A DNA stretch of 64,000 nucleotides from MWBF01 sp040772005 (lineage in GTDB: Bacteria; Chloroflexota; Anaerolineae; CG2-30-64-16). The DNA lies in NCBI GenBank assembly GCA_040772005.1, contig JAXGYZ010000002.1, positions 806,001 through 870,000 of the forward strand, read 5' to 3'. This document shows positions 1 to 8,229 of this stretch, one piece after another (position 1 is the stretch's first letter; each line of letters starts with the position of its first letter). The translations under genes were made by a program, and so were the position numbers. The notes beneath the pieces were generated by a model. The model was not told the DNA's origin, made no database searches, and worked only from the letters and a program-made list of their open reading frames with translations.

Positions 1-1790
1 AGCACTTCCCAGAAGTTGTCCAGCCGCGCGTAGGCCGCCTCGACATCGCCGTGCAGGCGGATGATCGGCTCTCGGAAGCGGCTGAAGTCCGCGTCGGGCA
101 GGCTGGCGCGCAGCAGCGTCAGTAGCTCCGGCAGCAGGCCGCTGGCCCGCGGGGCCGCAGACGCCGCGGGCGGCGCAGCGCGGCCTCCGGTGCGCTGCCG
201 GCTCGCGCTGACGCGGGCCGCGGCCGTCATACCCGGCTGGCTGTAGAAGACGTAGAACAACTGACGCAACGCGAACGCATCGGCCTTGAAGCTGAGTTGG
301 TCGGTGACCGCGTCCTCCAGGTGGTGCGCCTCGTCCACGATGAGGCGACGGTACTCCGGCAGGACGCGGTTCTCCGTCGCGATATCGGCCATCAGCAGGG
401 CATGGTTGACCACGATGACGTGCGCGGCCTCGGCGGCCTTGCGCACGCGGTAGAAGAAACAGCGGCCGTTCATCTCGCTCTGGCAGCGCGTCAGGCTGCA
501 CCCCTCGTTCTCTGCGGAGACCTGGCTCCACACGAAGCGGTCGGACGGCAGCGGCAGCGACAGCTCGCTCTGGTCGCCGGTCTTGGTGCGCGGCAGCCAG
601 GCGAGGATGCGCGTGATGCCGCGCAACTCGTCGTGCGACAGATTGGGCCGCGCCTTGAGTGCATTGAAGCGCCGCGGGCAGAGGTAGTTGCTGCGCCCCT
701 TGAGCAGCACGGCGCGGAAGCCCTCGCGGTTCGGGTTGAAGCGCGGGAAGGGGATGCCTGCGGGCTCGTCGCTCAGGTTGCGCGCCACCACGCGCTGCAG
801 GTCGGGCAGGTCCTTCTTGAAGAGCTGGTCCTGCAGGTTGATGGTGTTCGTGCTGATGACCACCCGCTCGTTGTTCCTGACCGCAAAGGCCAGCGCGGGC
901 AGCAGGTACGCGAGCGACTTGCCCGTGCCCGTGCCCGCTTCCGCCAGCAGGTGATGGCCCTGGTTGAATGCGTCGGCCACCGCCCGCATCATCTCGACCT
1001 GGGGCGGCCGGTACTCGTAGCCGGGGAATGCCTGGCTCAGCGCGCCGCCCGGCTGCAGGATCTCGGCCAGTTCTTCGACCTCCACGGGGTCCGGCGTCTC
1101 GGCCGCGGTAAGCGGCTCCGGCAAGCGCCAGGGCTGGTAGAGGGGGCTGGCCGGGGCAATATCCGGCAGGGGGATTTCCTCGCGCGGCACACGCAGGATG
1201 CCCAGCGTGGTCAGCGCCTCACCGAAGACCACGGCCAGCGGCCAGTCGCTGCCCGCGGTCAGCCGGTTGATCTCGAGCAGGACGGCCTGGGGCAGCCGCG
1301 CGGCTTCGTCGCAGAGCAGCGCAAAGAGCCTGCCCGTCGCGCGCGCGTCGTCCAGCGCGCGGTGCTGGCTGGGCGAGCGGATGTCGAACCGTTCGGCCAG
1401 CGCGGAGAGGCTGTAGCCGGGCAGGGAGGGGAGCAGGATGGTCGCCAGTTCCCAGCTATCCAGGCCGACATTCTCCGTCAGGAGGCCCTGCCCGCGCAGG
1501 AATCCGAGGTCGAACCCCACGTTGTGCCCGACCACGGGGCTGCCGCCGACGAAGCGCATGAAGTCGGTGGCAACGTGGCTGAAGCGCGGCGCGTTCGCGA
1601 CATCGCGGTCCGCGATGCCGGTGATCATCGTAATTTCGGGCGGGATGGGCCGGCCCGGATTGACCAGGCTGCCGAACTCGTCGATGACCTCGCCGTCACG
1701 GAACTTGACCGCGCCCACTTCGATGATGGCATCGCGCTCCGCGCTCAGGCCGGTTGTTTCCAGGTCGATGGCAACATAGGTGCGGGGCAA
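1..1790 (-). CDS. dinG: DnaQ-like 3'-5' exonuclease fused to DinG-family helicase (3' end outside window)
   Basis: The reading frame is open to the window edge, so the C-terminus is missing (about 596 codons seen). The N-terminus carries a DEDD exonuclease: DLETTGL near residues 9-15, a GHNVGFD motif and an HRALDDA motif. A superfamily-2 XPD/DinG-type helicase follows: Walker A AGTGTGKS near residue 287, cysteines in YLCPRR, CSLTRC and GRCFF that fit a 4Fe-4S cluster, and a DEAH box near residue 483. This exonuclease-helicase fusion is the form known from Firmicutes, with a presumed role in DNA repair. I chose TTG at 1790 because GGAGGG precedes it and it gives the short N-terminus typical of the family. 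An in-frame ATG at 1850 lies inside the apparent -10 box and would not be transcribed. Confidence 0.9.
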   Translation of the reverse strand, partial: MPRTYVAIDLETTGLSAERDAIIEVGAVKFRDGEVIDEFGSLVNPGRPIPPEITMITGIADRDVANAPRFSHVATDFMRFVGGSPVVGHNVGFDLGFLRGQGLLTENVGLDSWELATILLPSLPGYSLSALAERFDIRSPSQHRALDDARATGRLFALLCDEAARLPQAVLLEINRLTAGSDWPLAVVFGEALTTLGILRVPREEIPLPDIAPASPLYQPWRLPEPLTAAETPDPVEVEELAEILQPGGALSQAFPGYEYRPPQVEMMRAVADAFNQGHHLLAEAGTGTGKSLAYLLPALAFAVRNNERVVISTNTINLQDQLFKKDLPDLQRVVARNLSDEPAGIPFPRFNPNREGFRAVLLKGRSNYLCPRRFNALKARPNLSHDELRGITRILAWLPRTKTGDQSELSLPLPSDRFVWSQVSAENEGCSLTRCQSEMNGRCFFYRVRKAAEAAHVIVVNHALLMADIATENRVLPEYRRLIVDEAHHLEDAVTDQLSFKADAFALRQLFYVFYSQPGMTAAARVSASRQRTGGRAAPPAASAAPRASGLLPELLTLLRASLPDADFSRFREPIIRLHGDVEAAYARLDNFWEV

Positions 1791-1848
1791 CAGGCCCTCC
1801 AACAGAGTGGAAATCGTGTGCGGCTCCGGTCGGAGTCCGCGCCGCCGC

Positions 1849-1859
1849 ATTATACCACA
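1849..1859 (-). promoter_or_regulatory. Extended -10 promoter of the dinG-like gene
   Basis: On the minus strand the sequence reads TGTGGTATAAT, a perfect -10 hexamer with an upstream TG. No good -35 is visible. It lies about 60 bases upstream of the chosen TTG start, and the same TGTGGTATAAT pattern recurs at other promoters in the window. Confidence 0.6.
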
Positions 1860-1896
1860 TCTGTTCGGGAGGGTGAGAAGGAATGGGACTGGGCCA

Positions 1897-2003
1897 TCCA
1901 CGAATACGCGAATGCGCCCACGGGCGCGTCACGAATAAACAAATGCGGCGTCCTGTCACGGTCGTATTCGCGTATTCGCGCCATGATTCGCGTATTCGTG
2001 GAA
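1897..2003. repeat. Palindromic intergenic repeat, CACGAATACGCGAAT family
   Basis: Arms CCACGAATACGCGAAT (about 1897-1912) and ATTCGCGTATTCGTGG (about 1985-2001) are inverted copies. They enclose further partial copies (ACGAATAAACAAATGCG, GTATTCGCGTATTCGCG). Related palindromes sit at 8040-8216 and 53826-53935. Nothing coding is seen in this gap. Confidence 0.8.
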
Positions 2004-2015
2004 GGCCGCGCACAT

Positions 2016-2044
2016 CTGACAGGTAGTCAGAAAAGTGGTATCCT
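2016..2044 (+). promoter_or_regulatory. Promoter of the TrmH-family gene, probably leaderless
   Basis: CTGACA, a 17-base spacer and TATCCT (2039-2044). The ATG at 2052 lies where transcription should begin, and no Shine-Dalgarno sequence is present. The message is therefore likely leaderless; this is inferred from spacing only. Confidence 0.5.
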
Positions 2045-2051
2045 TGCGCCT

Positions 2052-2885
2052 ATGCCACCCGAACTCACGATCACCAGCACGGCCAACCGGCACGTCGTCG
2101 AGGCGCGCAAGCTGGCGCAGCGGAAGCATCGCGAGCAGCAGGGCCGCTTTCTTGTCGAGGGGCTGCAACTGCTCCACATGGCGCTGGACGGCGGCGCGCA
2201 GCCCGACACGGTCTTCTACTGCGAAGAGCAGATGACGGGGAAGATTGCACCTTCCCTCCTCGAACGTTTCCGGCGCACCCCGGCGGCCATCCTGCGCGTC
2301 GCGCCCGCGGTGATGGATGCACTGGCCGAGCGCGAGATGGCCGGCGGGCTGCTGGCAACCTTCGCGCTGCCCGACGTGCAGCTTGCCGACGTCCGCCTGG
2401 CGCAGCCCGCGCTGGTCGTCGTGCTGGACCGGCTGCAGGACCCCGGCAACCTGGGCACGCTCGTGCGCACCGCGGACGCGGTCGGCGCAGCCGCGGTCGT
2501 GCAGATCGAGCCGGGCGTCGACCTGTATGACCCGAAGACGCTGCGTGCGAGCATGGGCTCGCTGTTCAACCTGCCGGTCATTCGCACGGGCGACGTGGCC
2601 GCGCTGTTCCGCTGGCTGGCGGAGCGCGGGGTGCAGCCGGTCGGCGCGGGCACGCACGCGGGCAAGCCCTGGGGCGAGGGGCTGTGGCAGGGGAACGTCG
2701 CGCTGGTGCTGGGCAACGAGGCGCGCGGCCTCTCGCCGGATGTCGCCGCGCACGTCCACAAGCTGGCGCACCTCCCCATGACCGGCAAGGCCGAGTCGCT
2801 CAACGTCTCCATCGCCGGCGGGGTGCTGATGTACGCGTGGCTGCGGGACAACTGGCGGCCGTCAACGAATTGGGGGAACGAATGA
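2052..2885 (+). CDS. TrmH/SpoU-family RNA 2'-O-methyltransferase
   Basis: This 277-residue SAM-dependent methyltransferase has the usual short substrate-binding N-terminus (residues 10-85) followed by a SPOUT knot domain. The three SpoU motifs are visible: LQDPGNLGTLVRTAD, LVLGNEARGLS and MTGKAESLNVSIAGG. The family methylates ribose 2'-OH groups in 23S rRNA or tRNA; the exact target cannot be told. The ATG at 2052 is preferred because the family's N-terminus begins just there and a promoter sits directly upstream. The last residues (STNWGNE) and the stop codon are read from a palindromic repeat, so the original C-terminus was probably a few residues different. It converges on, and overlaps by 24 bases, the PEP-CTERM gene. 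Confidence 0.9.
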   Translation: MPPELTITSTANRHVVEARKLAQRKHREQQGRFLVEGLQLLHMALDGGAQPDTVFYCEEQMTGKIAPSLLERFRRTPAAILRVAPAVMDALAEREMAGGLLATFALPDVQLADVRLAQPALVVVLDRLQDPGNLGTLVRTADAVGAAAVVQIEPGVDLYDPKTLRASMGSLFNLPVIRTGDVAALFRWLAERGVQPVGAGTHAGKPWGEGLWQGNVALVLGNEARGLSPDVAAHVHKLAHLPMTGKAESLNVSIAGGVLMYAWLRDNWRPSTNWGNE

Positions 2886-4127
2886 ACGAATAGTGCATGG
2901 GGAGGGCAATTCGTTCATTCGTTCCGCTATTCGTTGACGGCGTCCAATTCTCACATACCCCGCGAGCGCGGCCAGCCCGCTTGCCAGCAGCAGGAGCGTG
3001 CCCGGCTCGGGGATCTCGGCGGGCGGCAGTGCAGGCGGCGCATAGGGCGTTTCCAGGCACTGCCACGTCTGCCCGTAGTCGTAAGACTTGTATAAACCCC
3101 CGTTATAGTAGTACCTGCCGATCACGGCCACTCGACAGCCTGTAGCCGAAGAGCAATCATCCATGGCCGCGACAGGGATCATGTACAACGAAGGAGGCGA
3201 CCAAGACGCGCCGCCATCCCTTGACACGGCGGAGCCATATAGTCCGCCGTGAATCCAAAGGCTATGATCCTCTGCGTAGCGTGGGGACAACACGAAGTCC
3301 TGCAGGGGACGCCAGCTCTCGTCCCACTCACGGATCGAGATATACTGCCACGTCACACCGCCGTCGACGGAGCGATACAGCTTCCGGTCAGCGTTGGCGT
3401 AGATTGTGTGATCCTGGTCATACGTCGGCGAGAATAGCACCTTCTGCACAGAACCTGGGTCCGACTGTGGAGCACTCCATGTTTGGCCTCGGTCGGTTGA
3501 CAGGCAAAGAGACGCACCACATAAGCCGTCGGCCCATGCCAGCATCGTGCTGTCTTGCTCAAAGAAAGGCGAGACGGCGACAAGGACCCTATTCGTCCAG
3601 AACCCCCATGTGTTCCCTTCGTCTGCAGAATAGTACGTGCCGACCCTATCATAGGGAGGGCCACCCCGATGGCTTTGCAGGGACAGGTACAGGCTGGTTG
3701 GCCCGGTCACAAAGAGAGTGGGGTTGTAATGCAGCGCAGGCAACGGGCGCACATCCCAGGTTTGCCCTGCGTCATGGGAGACGGCCAGTTCGGTGTACGT
3801 GACCAGCATCAGTGTCTGGTCATCCACGAACTGCGGCGACATTTCCAGTTCCAGAATGGGCTGCGGATCGAAGTAAACCATGTTCCAGGTCAATCCGCCG
3901 TCCTGGCTGCGCCACACCTCCGAGCGGGCTTCGTCAGCGTTGCGTACAAGGATGAACAGCGTGCGGTCCTCGCGAAAGGTGGGCGAGACCTGGGTCTGGA
4001 CATGGTATTTCGGCACATTTGAACACAGCGGCGGTTCGGTTTGGGCGGCGGCGGGGCTGGCCGGCAGAGACAGCAGGGCGGCTAAAGCACACAAGCCAAC
4101 GAAGCAACCGCGAGCAATCCACTTCAT
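2862..4127 (-). CDS. Secreted Asp-box (BNR) repeat protein with PEP-CTERM-like sorting tail
   Basis: 421 residues. A signal peptide covers residues 1 to about 28 (hydrophobic core, then SPAAAQ). The body has about seven Asp boxes of form S-x-D-x-G-x-T-W (SQDGGLTW, SHDAGQTW, SADEGNTW, STDRGQTW, SVDGGVTW, SRDGGASW, SYDYGQTW), which points to a sialidase/Vps10-like beta-propeller. The C-terminus has PEPGTLLLLASG, a membrane helix and a basic GRRQR, the layout of exosortase-sorted PEP-CTERM proteins. Such tails normally end right after the basic cluster. Here about 22 more residues follow, read from the palindrome at 2868-2943. AAAGGAGG lies directly upstream of the ATG. No enzymatic active site is recognised; a surface or adhesive role is inference. 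Confidence 0.8.
   Translation of the reverse strand: MKWIARGCFVGLCALAALLSLPASPAAAQTEPPLCSNVPKYHVQTQVSPTFREDRTLFILVRNADEARSEVWRSQDGGLTWNMVYFDPQPILELEMSPQFVDDQTLMLVTYTELAVSHDAGQTWDVRPLPALHYNPTLFVTGPTSLYLSLQSHRGGPPYDRVGTYYSADEGNTWGFWTNRVLVAVSPFFEQDSTMLAWADGLCGASLCLSTDRGQTWSAPQSDPGSVQKVLFSPTYDQDHTIYANADRKLYRSVDGGVTWQYISIREWDESWRPLQDFVLSPRYAEDHSLWIHGGLYGSAVSRDGGASWSPPSLYMIPVAAMDDCSSATGCRVAVIGRYYYNGGLYKSYDYGQTWQCLETPYAPPALPPAEIPEPGTLLLLASGLAALAGYVRIGRRQRIAERMNELPSPCTIRSFVPPIR
2868..2943. repeat. Palindrome between two convergent genes, CAACGAAT/ACGAATGAACGAAT family
   Basis: Arms of about 34 bases (CAACGAATTGGGGGAACGAA and its near-complement on the far side) enclose a short GC-rich loop. The repeat contains the stop codon of the upstream methyltransferase and the last 20-odd codons and stop of the convergent PEP-CTERM gene. 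It could also act as a bidirectional terminator, although no T-run follows it. Confidence 0.85.
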
Positions 4128-4273
4128 TGTGGCCTCCTTTCGGTGATGCCCGCAGTCTACCGTCCTTTTGGAGAACCGACAAGCTCCCCGCTTACTCCTT
4201 ACTCATTTCTCATTACGGCTTACGAGTAGCGAGTAAGCTGCTCTTCGTGGCTCACAACCGCGCCTGCGCTTTG
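4128..4273. repeat. Gap with imperfect TTACTC inverted repeat (4189-4238)
   Basis: The only structure seen is GCTTACTCCTTACTC near 4190 facing CGAGTAAGC near 4230-4238. A similar TTACTCGTTACTC string lies at 46703-46730. No coding sequence is supported here. Confidence 0.45.
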
Positions 4274-4302
4274 TTGGCGATTCGGGCGTTTTGTGGTATA
4301 TT
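4274..4302 (+). promoter_or_regulatory. Promoter of pyrG
   Basis: TTGGCG (4274-4279), a 17-base spacer and TATATT (4297-4302) preceded by TGTGG. Transcription should start near 4310. That leaves a leader of about 145 bases before pyrG, which contains the terminator-like hairpin at 4402-4435. Confidence 0.7.
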
Positions 4303-4401
4303 CCACCTGCTATGCACTCGCAAGGCATTCGCCAGGCAGCCATCTCGCTGCGGATGATTCTCAAATTTCCGACATTGAGCCGGGATTTCGTTTAGCGCGC
4401 C

Positions 4402-4435
4402 GGAGACACGGATGTTACGTCCGTGTCTCCTTTTT
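4402..4435 (+). terminator. Leader terminator/attenuator hairpin before pyrG
   Basis: A perfect 11-base-pair stem (GGAGACACGGA with TCCGTGTCTCC), a seven-base loop and five Ts form a textbook intrinsic terminator. It lies between the pyrG promoter and the pyrG start, 20 bases upstream of the GTG. It is therefore more likely an attenuator than the end of another gene. In Bacillus, pyrG is controlled by a leader terminator responding to CTP, but the start-site G-run used there is not seen here. Confidence 0.7.
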
Positions 4436-4455
4436 ATTAACTCTATGGAGCCAAT

Positions 4456-6066
4456 GTGACAGCCTACATCTTTGTGACGGGCGGCGTGGTCAGCGGGCTG
4501 GGCAAGGGTGTCACCGCAGCCTCGGTGGGCCGGCTGCTCAAGAGCCGCGGGGTGCGCGTCTCCATCCAGAAGCTCGACCCCTACCTGAACGTCGATCCGG
4601 GCACCATGTCGCCGTACCAGCACGGCGAGGTGTTCGTCACCGACGACGGCGCGGAGACCGATCTCGACCTGGGCCACTACGAGCGGTTCATCGATGAGAA
4701 CCTGCTCAAGGCCAACAACGTCACGACCGGCCAGATCTACAGCAGCGTGCTGGCACGCGAGCGCCACGGGGATTACCTCGGCGGGACTATCCAGGTCATC
4801 CCGCATGTGACCAACGAGATCAAGCGGCACATCCAGGACGCCGCGCGGCACGGCGACCCCGATGTGGTCATCGTGGAAGTCGGCGGGACGGTGGGCGACA
4901 TCGAAAGCCAGCCCTTCCTCGAGGCCATCCGCCAGATGCGCAAGGATGTGGGCCGGGCCAAGACCTTCTATATCCACGTCACGTTGCTGCCGTGGCTGTC
5001 CGGCTCGAACGAGCTCAAGACCAAGCCGACCCAGCACAGCGTGCGCGAGCTGCGCAGCATCGGCATCCAGCCGGACATGATCGTCTGCCGCTCGGATGTC
5101 GAGGTCAGCCAGAGCGTGCGCGAGAAGATTGCGCTGTTCACCGACGTGGAGCGCCGCGCGGTCGTCCCTGCATATACGGCGTCCAGCATCTACGAGGTGC
5201 CGCTGATGCTCGAAGACGAGGGCGTCGCGGACTTCATCGCGGAGCGGCTGGAACTGAACACGACCGGCCCGGACCTGGCCGAGTGGCGCGGCCTGGTGGC
5301 ACAAATCTCTAAGCCCAAGCCCACGGTGAAGGTGGCGCTGGTGGGCAAGTACGTTGAGCTGGAAGACGCGTACATGAGCGTGCGCGAGGCGCTGCGCCAT
5401 GCGGCGTGGGCGTGGGATCGCGACCTCGACATCGAATGGGTGCATTCCGAATCGCTGGAACGGCCGGGCGGCATCGAGCGGCTGGCGGGCATCGACGGCA
5501 TCATCGTGCCCGGCGGCTTCGGCGAGCGCGGGGTCCAGGGCAAGATCAACGCCGCGCGCTACGCGCGGGAGAACCGCATCCCATATTTCGGCCTGTGCCT
5601 GGGGATGCAGGTCCTGTGCATCGAGTTCGTCCGCAATGTGCTCGGCCATGCAGAGGCACACAGCACCGAGTTCAACCCCAAGACGCCACATCCCGTTATC
5701 AGCCTCATGCCGGATCAGGAGGGCATCGAGGATATGGGCGGAACGATGCGGCTGGGACTTTGGCCGTGCGTGCTGACCCCGGGATCGCTGGCTGCGGAGG
5801 CGTACGCGCCGGAGGATGCCGTGCGCGAGCGCCATCGCCACCGGTGGGAGTTCAACAACCGTTACCGCGGGCCGGCGAACCAGGCGGGCTTGTGCTTCTC
5901 CGGTCTGTCGCCCGACGGCCGGCTGGTCGAAATCGCGGAGCTGGATCGCAGCCTGCATCCGTGGATGCTCGGCACGCAGTTCCATCCGGAGTTCCGCTCG
6001 CGACCGAACCGTCCGCATCCGCTTTTCAAAGCGTTTATGAAGGCCGTCCTTGACCGGTCGGCTTGA
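4456..6066 (+). CDS. pyrG: CTP synthase
   Basis: 536 residues, the normal length. It makes CTP from UTP, ATP and glutamine in the cytoplasm. The N-terminal synthetase domain opens with VTGGVVSGLGKG and contains the conserved QKLDPYLNVDPGTMSP stretch and the EVGGTVGDIES motif. The C-terminal class-I glutamine amidotransferase has its catalytic Cys at residue 381 (GLCLGMQ) and a downstream HPE triad segment in QFHPEFRSRP. The start is GTG at 4456, with GGAG seven bases upstream; an overlapping ATG two bases earlier is followed at once by a stop. The gene stands alone behind a leader hairpin. Confidence 0.97.
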   Translation: MTAYIFVTGGVVSGLGKGVTAASVGRLLKSRGVRVSIQKLDPYLNVDPGTMSPYQHGEVFVTDDGAETDLDLGHYERFIDENLLKANNVTTGQIYSSVLARERHGDYLGGTIQVIPHVTNEIKRHIQDAARHGDPDVVIVEVGGTVGDIESQPFLEAIRQMRKDVGRAKTFYIHVTLLPWLSGSNELKTKPTQHSVRELRSIGIQPDMIVCRSDVEVSQSVREKIALFTDVERRAVVPAYTASSIYEVPLMLEDEGVADFIAERLELNTTGPDLAEWRGLVAQISKPKPTVKVALVGKYVELEDAYMSVREALRHAAWAWDRDLDIEWVHSESLERPGGIERLAGIDGIIVPGGFGERGVQGKINAARYARENRIPYFGLCLGMQVLCIEFVRNVLGHAEAHSTEFNPKTPHPVISLMPDQEGIEDMGGTMRLGLWPCVLTPGSLAAEAYAPEDAVRERHRHRWEFNNRYRGPANQAGLCFSGLSPDGRLVEIAELDRSLHPWMLGTQFHPEFRSRPNRPHPLFKAFMKAVLDRSA

Positions 6067-6087
6067 GATACCGCGATACGTCTTTCG

Positions 6088-6156
6088 ACAGGATTCACAG
6101 GATTGACCGGATTGACGCGGTCCACGCCGTGCATTAGGCAAATCCTGTCAATACGG
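6088..6156. repeat. Intergenic repeat, ACAGGATT/AATCCTGT family
   Basis: GACAGGATT (6088) and further direct variants (CACAGGATTGAC, CGGATTGAC) face AATCCTGTCAATACGG (6141-6156). They could fold into an imperfect hairpin between pyrG and the yebC-like gene. No terminator T-run follows. Confidence 0.6.
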
Positions 6157-6188
6157 TCTCAATACGAATAGACTCTGAAGGGGGCACT

Positions 6189-6935
6189 ATGTCTGGACAT
6201 TCAAAATGGGCTACCATCAAGCGCAAGAAGGGCGCGGCCGATGCAAAGCGCGGGCAGATGTTCACCAAGCTGGCGCGCGAAATCCAGCTTGCCGCGCGCC
6301 AGGGCCCTGACACGAACTTCAACTTCCGGCTGCGGCTGATCGTTGAAAAGGCGCGCGCCGAGAACATGCCCAAGGAGAACATCGAGCGCGCCATCAAGCG
6401 CGGGGCCGGGCTGGATTCGGAAGGCGGCCAGCTCGAAGAGGTCACCTACGAGGGCTACGGGCCGCACGGCGTGGCGATTCTCATGCAGACCGTGACCGAC
6501 AACAAGAACCGCACGGTCTCCGAGATCCGCCGCGCGCTGACGCGCGGGGGCGGCAGCATGGGCGAGTCGGGCAGCGTCGGCTGGCTCTTCGAGTCCAAGG
6601 GCTACATCGCTGTCTCGATGGAAGGCAAGAACGAGGACAAGGTCTTCGAGCTGGCGCTGGACGCCGGGGCCGAGGACGTGCAGTTCGGCGACGAGACCGC
6701 AGAGATTTATACCGAGCCGTCCGACCTGCAGACCGTGCGCCAGGCCTTCGAGGATGCGCGCTACAAGATCGAATCCGCCGAGCTGACCATGCAGCCGAAG
6801 ACGATGATTTCGCTCAGCCCCGCGGACACCCTCCAGGTGTTGAACCTGGTGGAAGCACTCGAAGAGCTCGACGACACCAGCAAGGTTTACACCAACCTCG
6901 AGATTTCTGACGAGGCGCTGGCCCAACTGGCCTGA
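6189..6935 (+). CDS. YebC/PmpR-family protein (TACO1-like)
   Basis: 248 residues beginning MSGHSKWATIKRKKGAADAK, the hallmark N-terminus of this family. The family is described as a DNA-binding regulator in some bacteria, and more recent work ties YebC/TACO1 proteins to translation of proline-rich stretches. Which applies here is unknown. The ATG follows a GAAGGGGG ribosome-binding site. It sits directly upstream of ruvC and ruvA, a common arrangement, and is probably cotranscribed with them. Confidence 0.93.
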   Translation: MSGHSKWATIKRKKGAADAKRGQMFTKLAREIQLAARQGPDTNFNFRLRLIVEKARAENMPKENIERAIKRGAGLDSEGGQLEEVTYEGYGPHGVAILMQTVTDNKNRTVSEIRRALTRGGGSMGESGSVGWLFESKGYIAVSMEGKNEDKVFELALDAGAEDVQFGDETAEIYTEPSDLQTVRQAFEDARYKIESAELTMQPKTMISLSPADTLQVLNLVEALEELDDTSKVYTNLEISDEALAQLA

Positions 6936-6951
6936 CCACGTGGAGTCTCGC

Positions 6952-7446
6952 TTGATTGTCCTGGGCATTGACCCGGGCACCGCGACGACCGGCTTCGGCC
7001 TGGTGGGCGAGGATGCCGCGGGCGAGGTTTATCTCGTCCGCTACGGCGTGATCCAGACGCCCGCACACACCCCGATGCCTGAGCGTCTGCGCCAGCTCTA
7101 TGATGAGATCAGCGCGCTCCTGCGCGAGGCCGCGCCGGCCGCGGTGGCCGTCGAGGAGCTGTTCTTCAACCGCAACGTCACGACCGCGCTGACCGTCGGG
7201 CAGGCGCGGGGGGTGGTGCTGCTCGCCGCCGCGCAGGCGGGCCTGCCGGTCTACGAGTACAAGCCTGCGGAGGTCAAGCAGGCGCTCGTCGGTTACGGCC
7301 GCGCGGACAAGCAGCAGATGCAGGAGATGGTGCGGCTGATGTTGGGGCTGACGGACATCCCCCGGCCCGATGACGCGGCGGATGCCGTGGCCGTCGCCAT
7401 CTGTCACCTGCACAGCCAGCGGCTCCGCCGGCTGGCCGAAGAATAG
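6952..7446 (+). CDS. ruvC: Crossover junction endodeoxyribonuclease RuvC
   Basis: Resolves Holliday junctions with RuvAB. The start LGIDPGTATTGFG holds the first catalytic Asp; VEELFFNRN holds the catalytic Glu and DDAADAVAVAICH the C-terminal acidic residues. I prefer TTG at 6952 (MIVLGIDPG, 164 residues) over GTG at 6940. GGAG at 6941-6944 is then a correctly spaced ribosome-binding site, and ruvA next door also starts with TTG followed by the same ATT codon. It lies 16 bases downstream of the yebC-like stop. Confidence 0.95.
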   Translation: MIVLGIDPGTATTGFGLVGEDAAGEVYLVRYGVIQTPAHTPMPERLRQLYDEISALLREAAPAAVAVEELFFNRNVTTALTVGQARGVVLLAAAQAGLPVYEYKPAEVKQALVGYGRADKQQMQEMVRLMLGLTDIPRPDDAADAVAVAICHLHSQRLRRLAEE

Positions 7447-7458
7447 CGAGAGGCTGCC

Positions 7459-8034
7459 TTGATTGCCATTGTCGAAGGCCGGGTCCACAGCAAGTCGAAC
7501 GAAGCCCTGATCGTCATGGTCGGCGGCATCGGTGTGCGGGTGCTCTGCCCGCAGCCGACGCTGGCGATGGCGCGGCCCGGCGAGGAGATCGTCCTCTACA
7601 CGCACCTGATCGTGCGCGAGGACGACCTCACGCTCGTCGGGTTCGGCAGCGAAGAAGAACTCGGCCTGTTCGAGAATCTGATGCGCGTGCAGGGAGTCGG
7701 GCCGAGGCTGGCGCTCTCCGTGCTCTCGTTCATGGCCCCGGATGCGCTGCGGCTGGCGATCGGTCAGGAGCACCCGGAGCTGCTGGCGCGCGTGCCGGGC
7801 ATCGGCAAGAAGACCGCGCAGAAGATTGTGCTGGAGCTGAAGGACAAGATCGGCGCGGGCGAGGTGTCCGAGGGGCTGGCCGCCGTCACCGAGGCGGACG
7901 CCGCGGTCATCGACGCGCTGACCGCGCTGGGCTACAGCATCGTGGAGGCGCAGCGTGCGGTCCAGGCGCTGCCGCGTGACATCACGGACGTGGAGGAGCG
8001 CCTTCGCCGTGCGCTCGCGTCGTTCGGGAGCTGA
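7459..8034 (+). CDS. ruvA: Holliday junction DNA helicase subunit RuvA
   Basis: 191 residues. Residues 1-62 form the OB-fold (MIAIVEGRV start). Tandem helix-hairpin-helix motifs follow (FENLMRVQGVGPRLAL and ARVPGIGKKTAQKI), and the C-terminal domain that contacts RuvB begins near residue 145. It starts with TTG at 7459 behind GAGAGG, 12 bases after the ruvC stop. No ruvB is seen downstream; the operon ends at a palindromic repeat. Confidence 0.96.
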   Translation: MIAIVEGRVHSKSNEALIVMVGGIGVRVLCPQPTLAMARPGEEIVLYTHLIVREDDLTLVGFGSEEELGLFENLMRVQGVGPRLALSVLSFMAPDALRLAIGQEHPELLARVPGIGKKTAQKIVLELKDKIGAGEVSEGLAAVTEADAAVIDALTALGYSIVEAQRAVQALPRDITDVEERLRRALASFGS

Positions 8035-8039
8035 ACAGG

Positions 8040-8216
8040 CTGGGCGCGTTTCATACTGGGGGCGAACGCGGCCAGCGCGCATACGCGAATGGCGCTGCGG
8101 CGCTGGGCACGGATACACGAATATCCCGCCGCGGCGCCCACGATTCGCGTATTCGTGGCGCGCCGGCGCATTCGTTTATCCGCGATGGCCGCGCCCCCAA
8201 CGTGAAACGCACCCAA
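8040..8216. repeat. Large composite palindrome, GCGTTTCA outer arms and ATTCGCGTATTCGTGG inner arms
   Basis: The outer arms (GGGCGCGTTTCATACTGGGG near 8042, with its near-complement ending GTGAAACGCACCC near 8214) enclose the same CGAATACGCG/ATTCGCGTATTCGTGG arms seen at 1897-2003. A half copy of the outer arm (CCCCCAATTTGAAACGCA) lies at about 15016-15033. There is no coding potential. It looks like one repeat family inserted in another. Confidence 0.75.
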
Positions 8217-8229
8217 CAGGCTCGCATTT

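Noticed and set aside
1791..1850. ATG at 1850 as the start of the dinG-like gene
   Set aside because: It overlaps the TATAAT -10 box, so it would not be in the transcript. The TTG at 1790 has a good ribosome-binding site and gives the expected N-terminus.
297..2885. An uninterrupted 862-codon plus-strand reading frame
   Set aside because: Its first 580 codons are antisense to the DnaQ-DinG gene, whose motifs are unmistakable. Only the part from 2052 (TrmH family) is a real gene.
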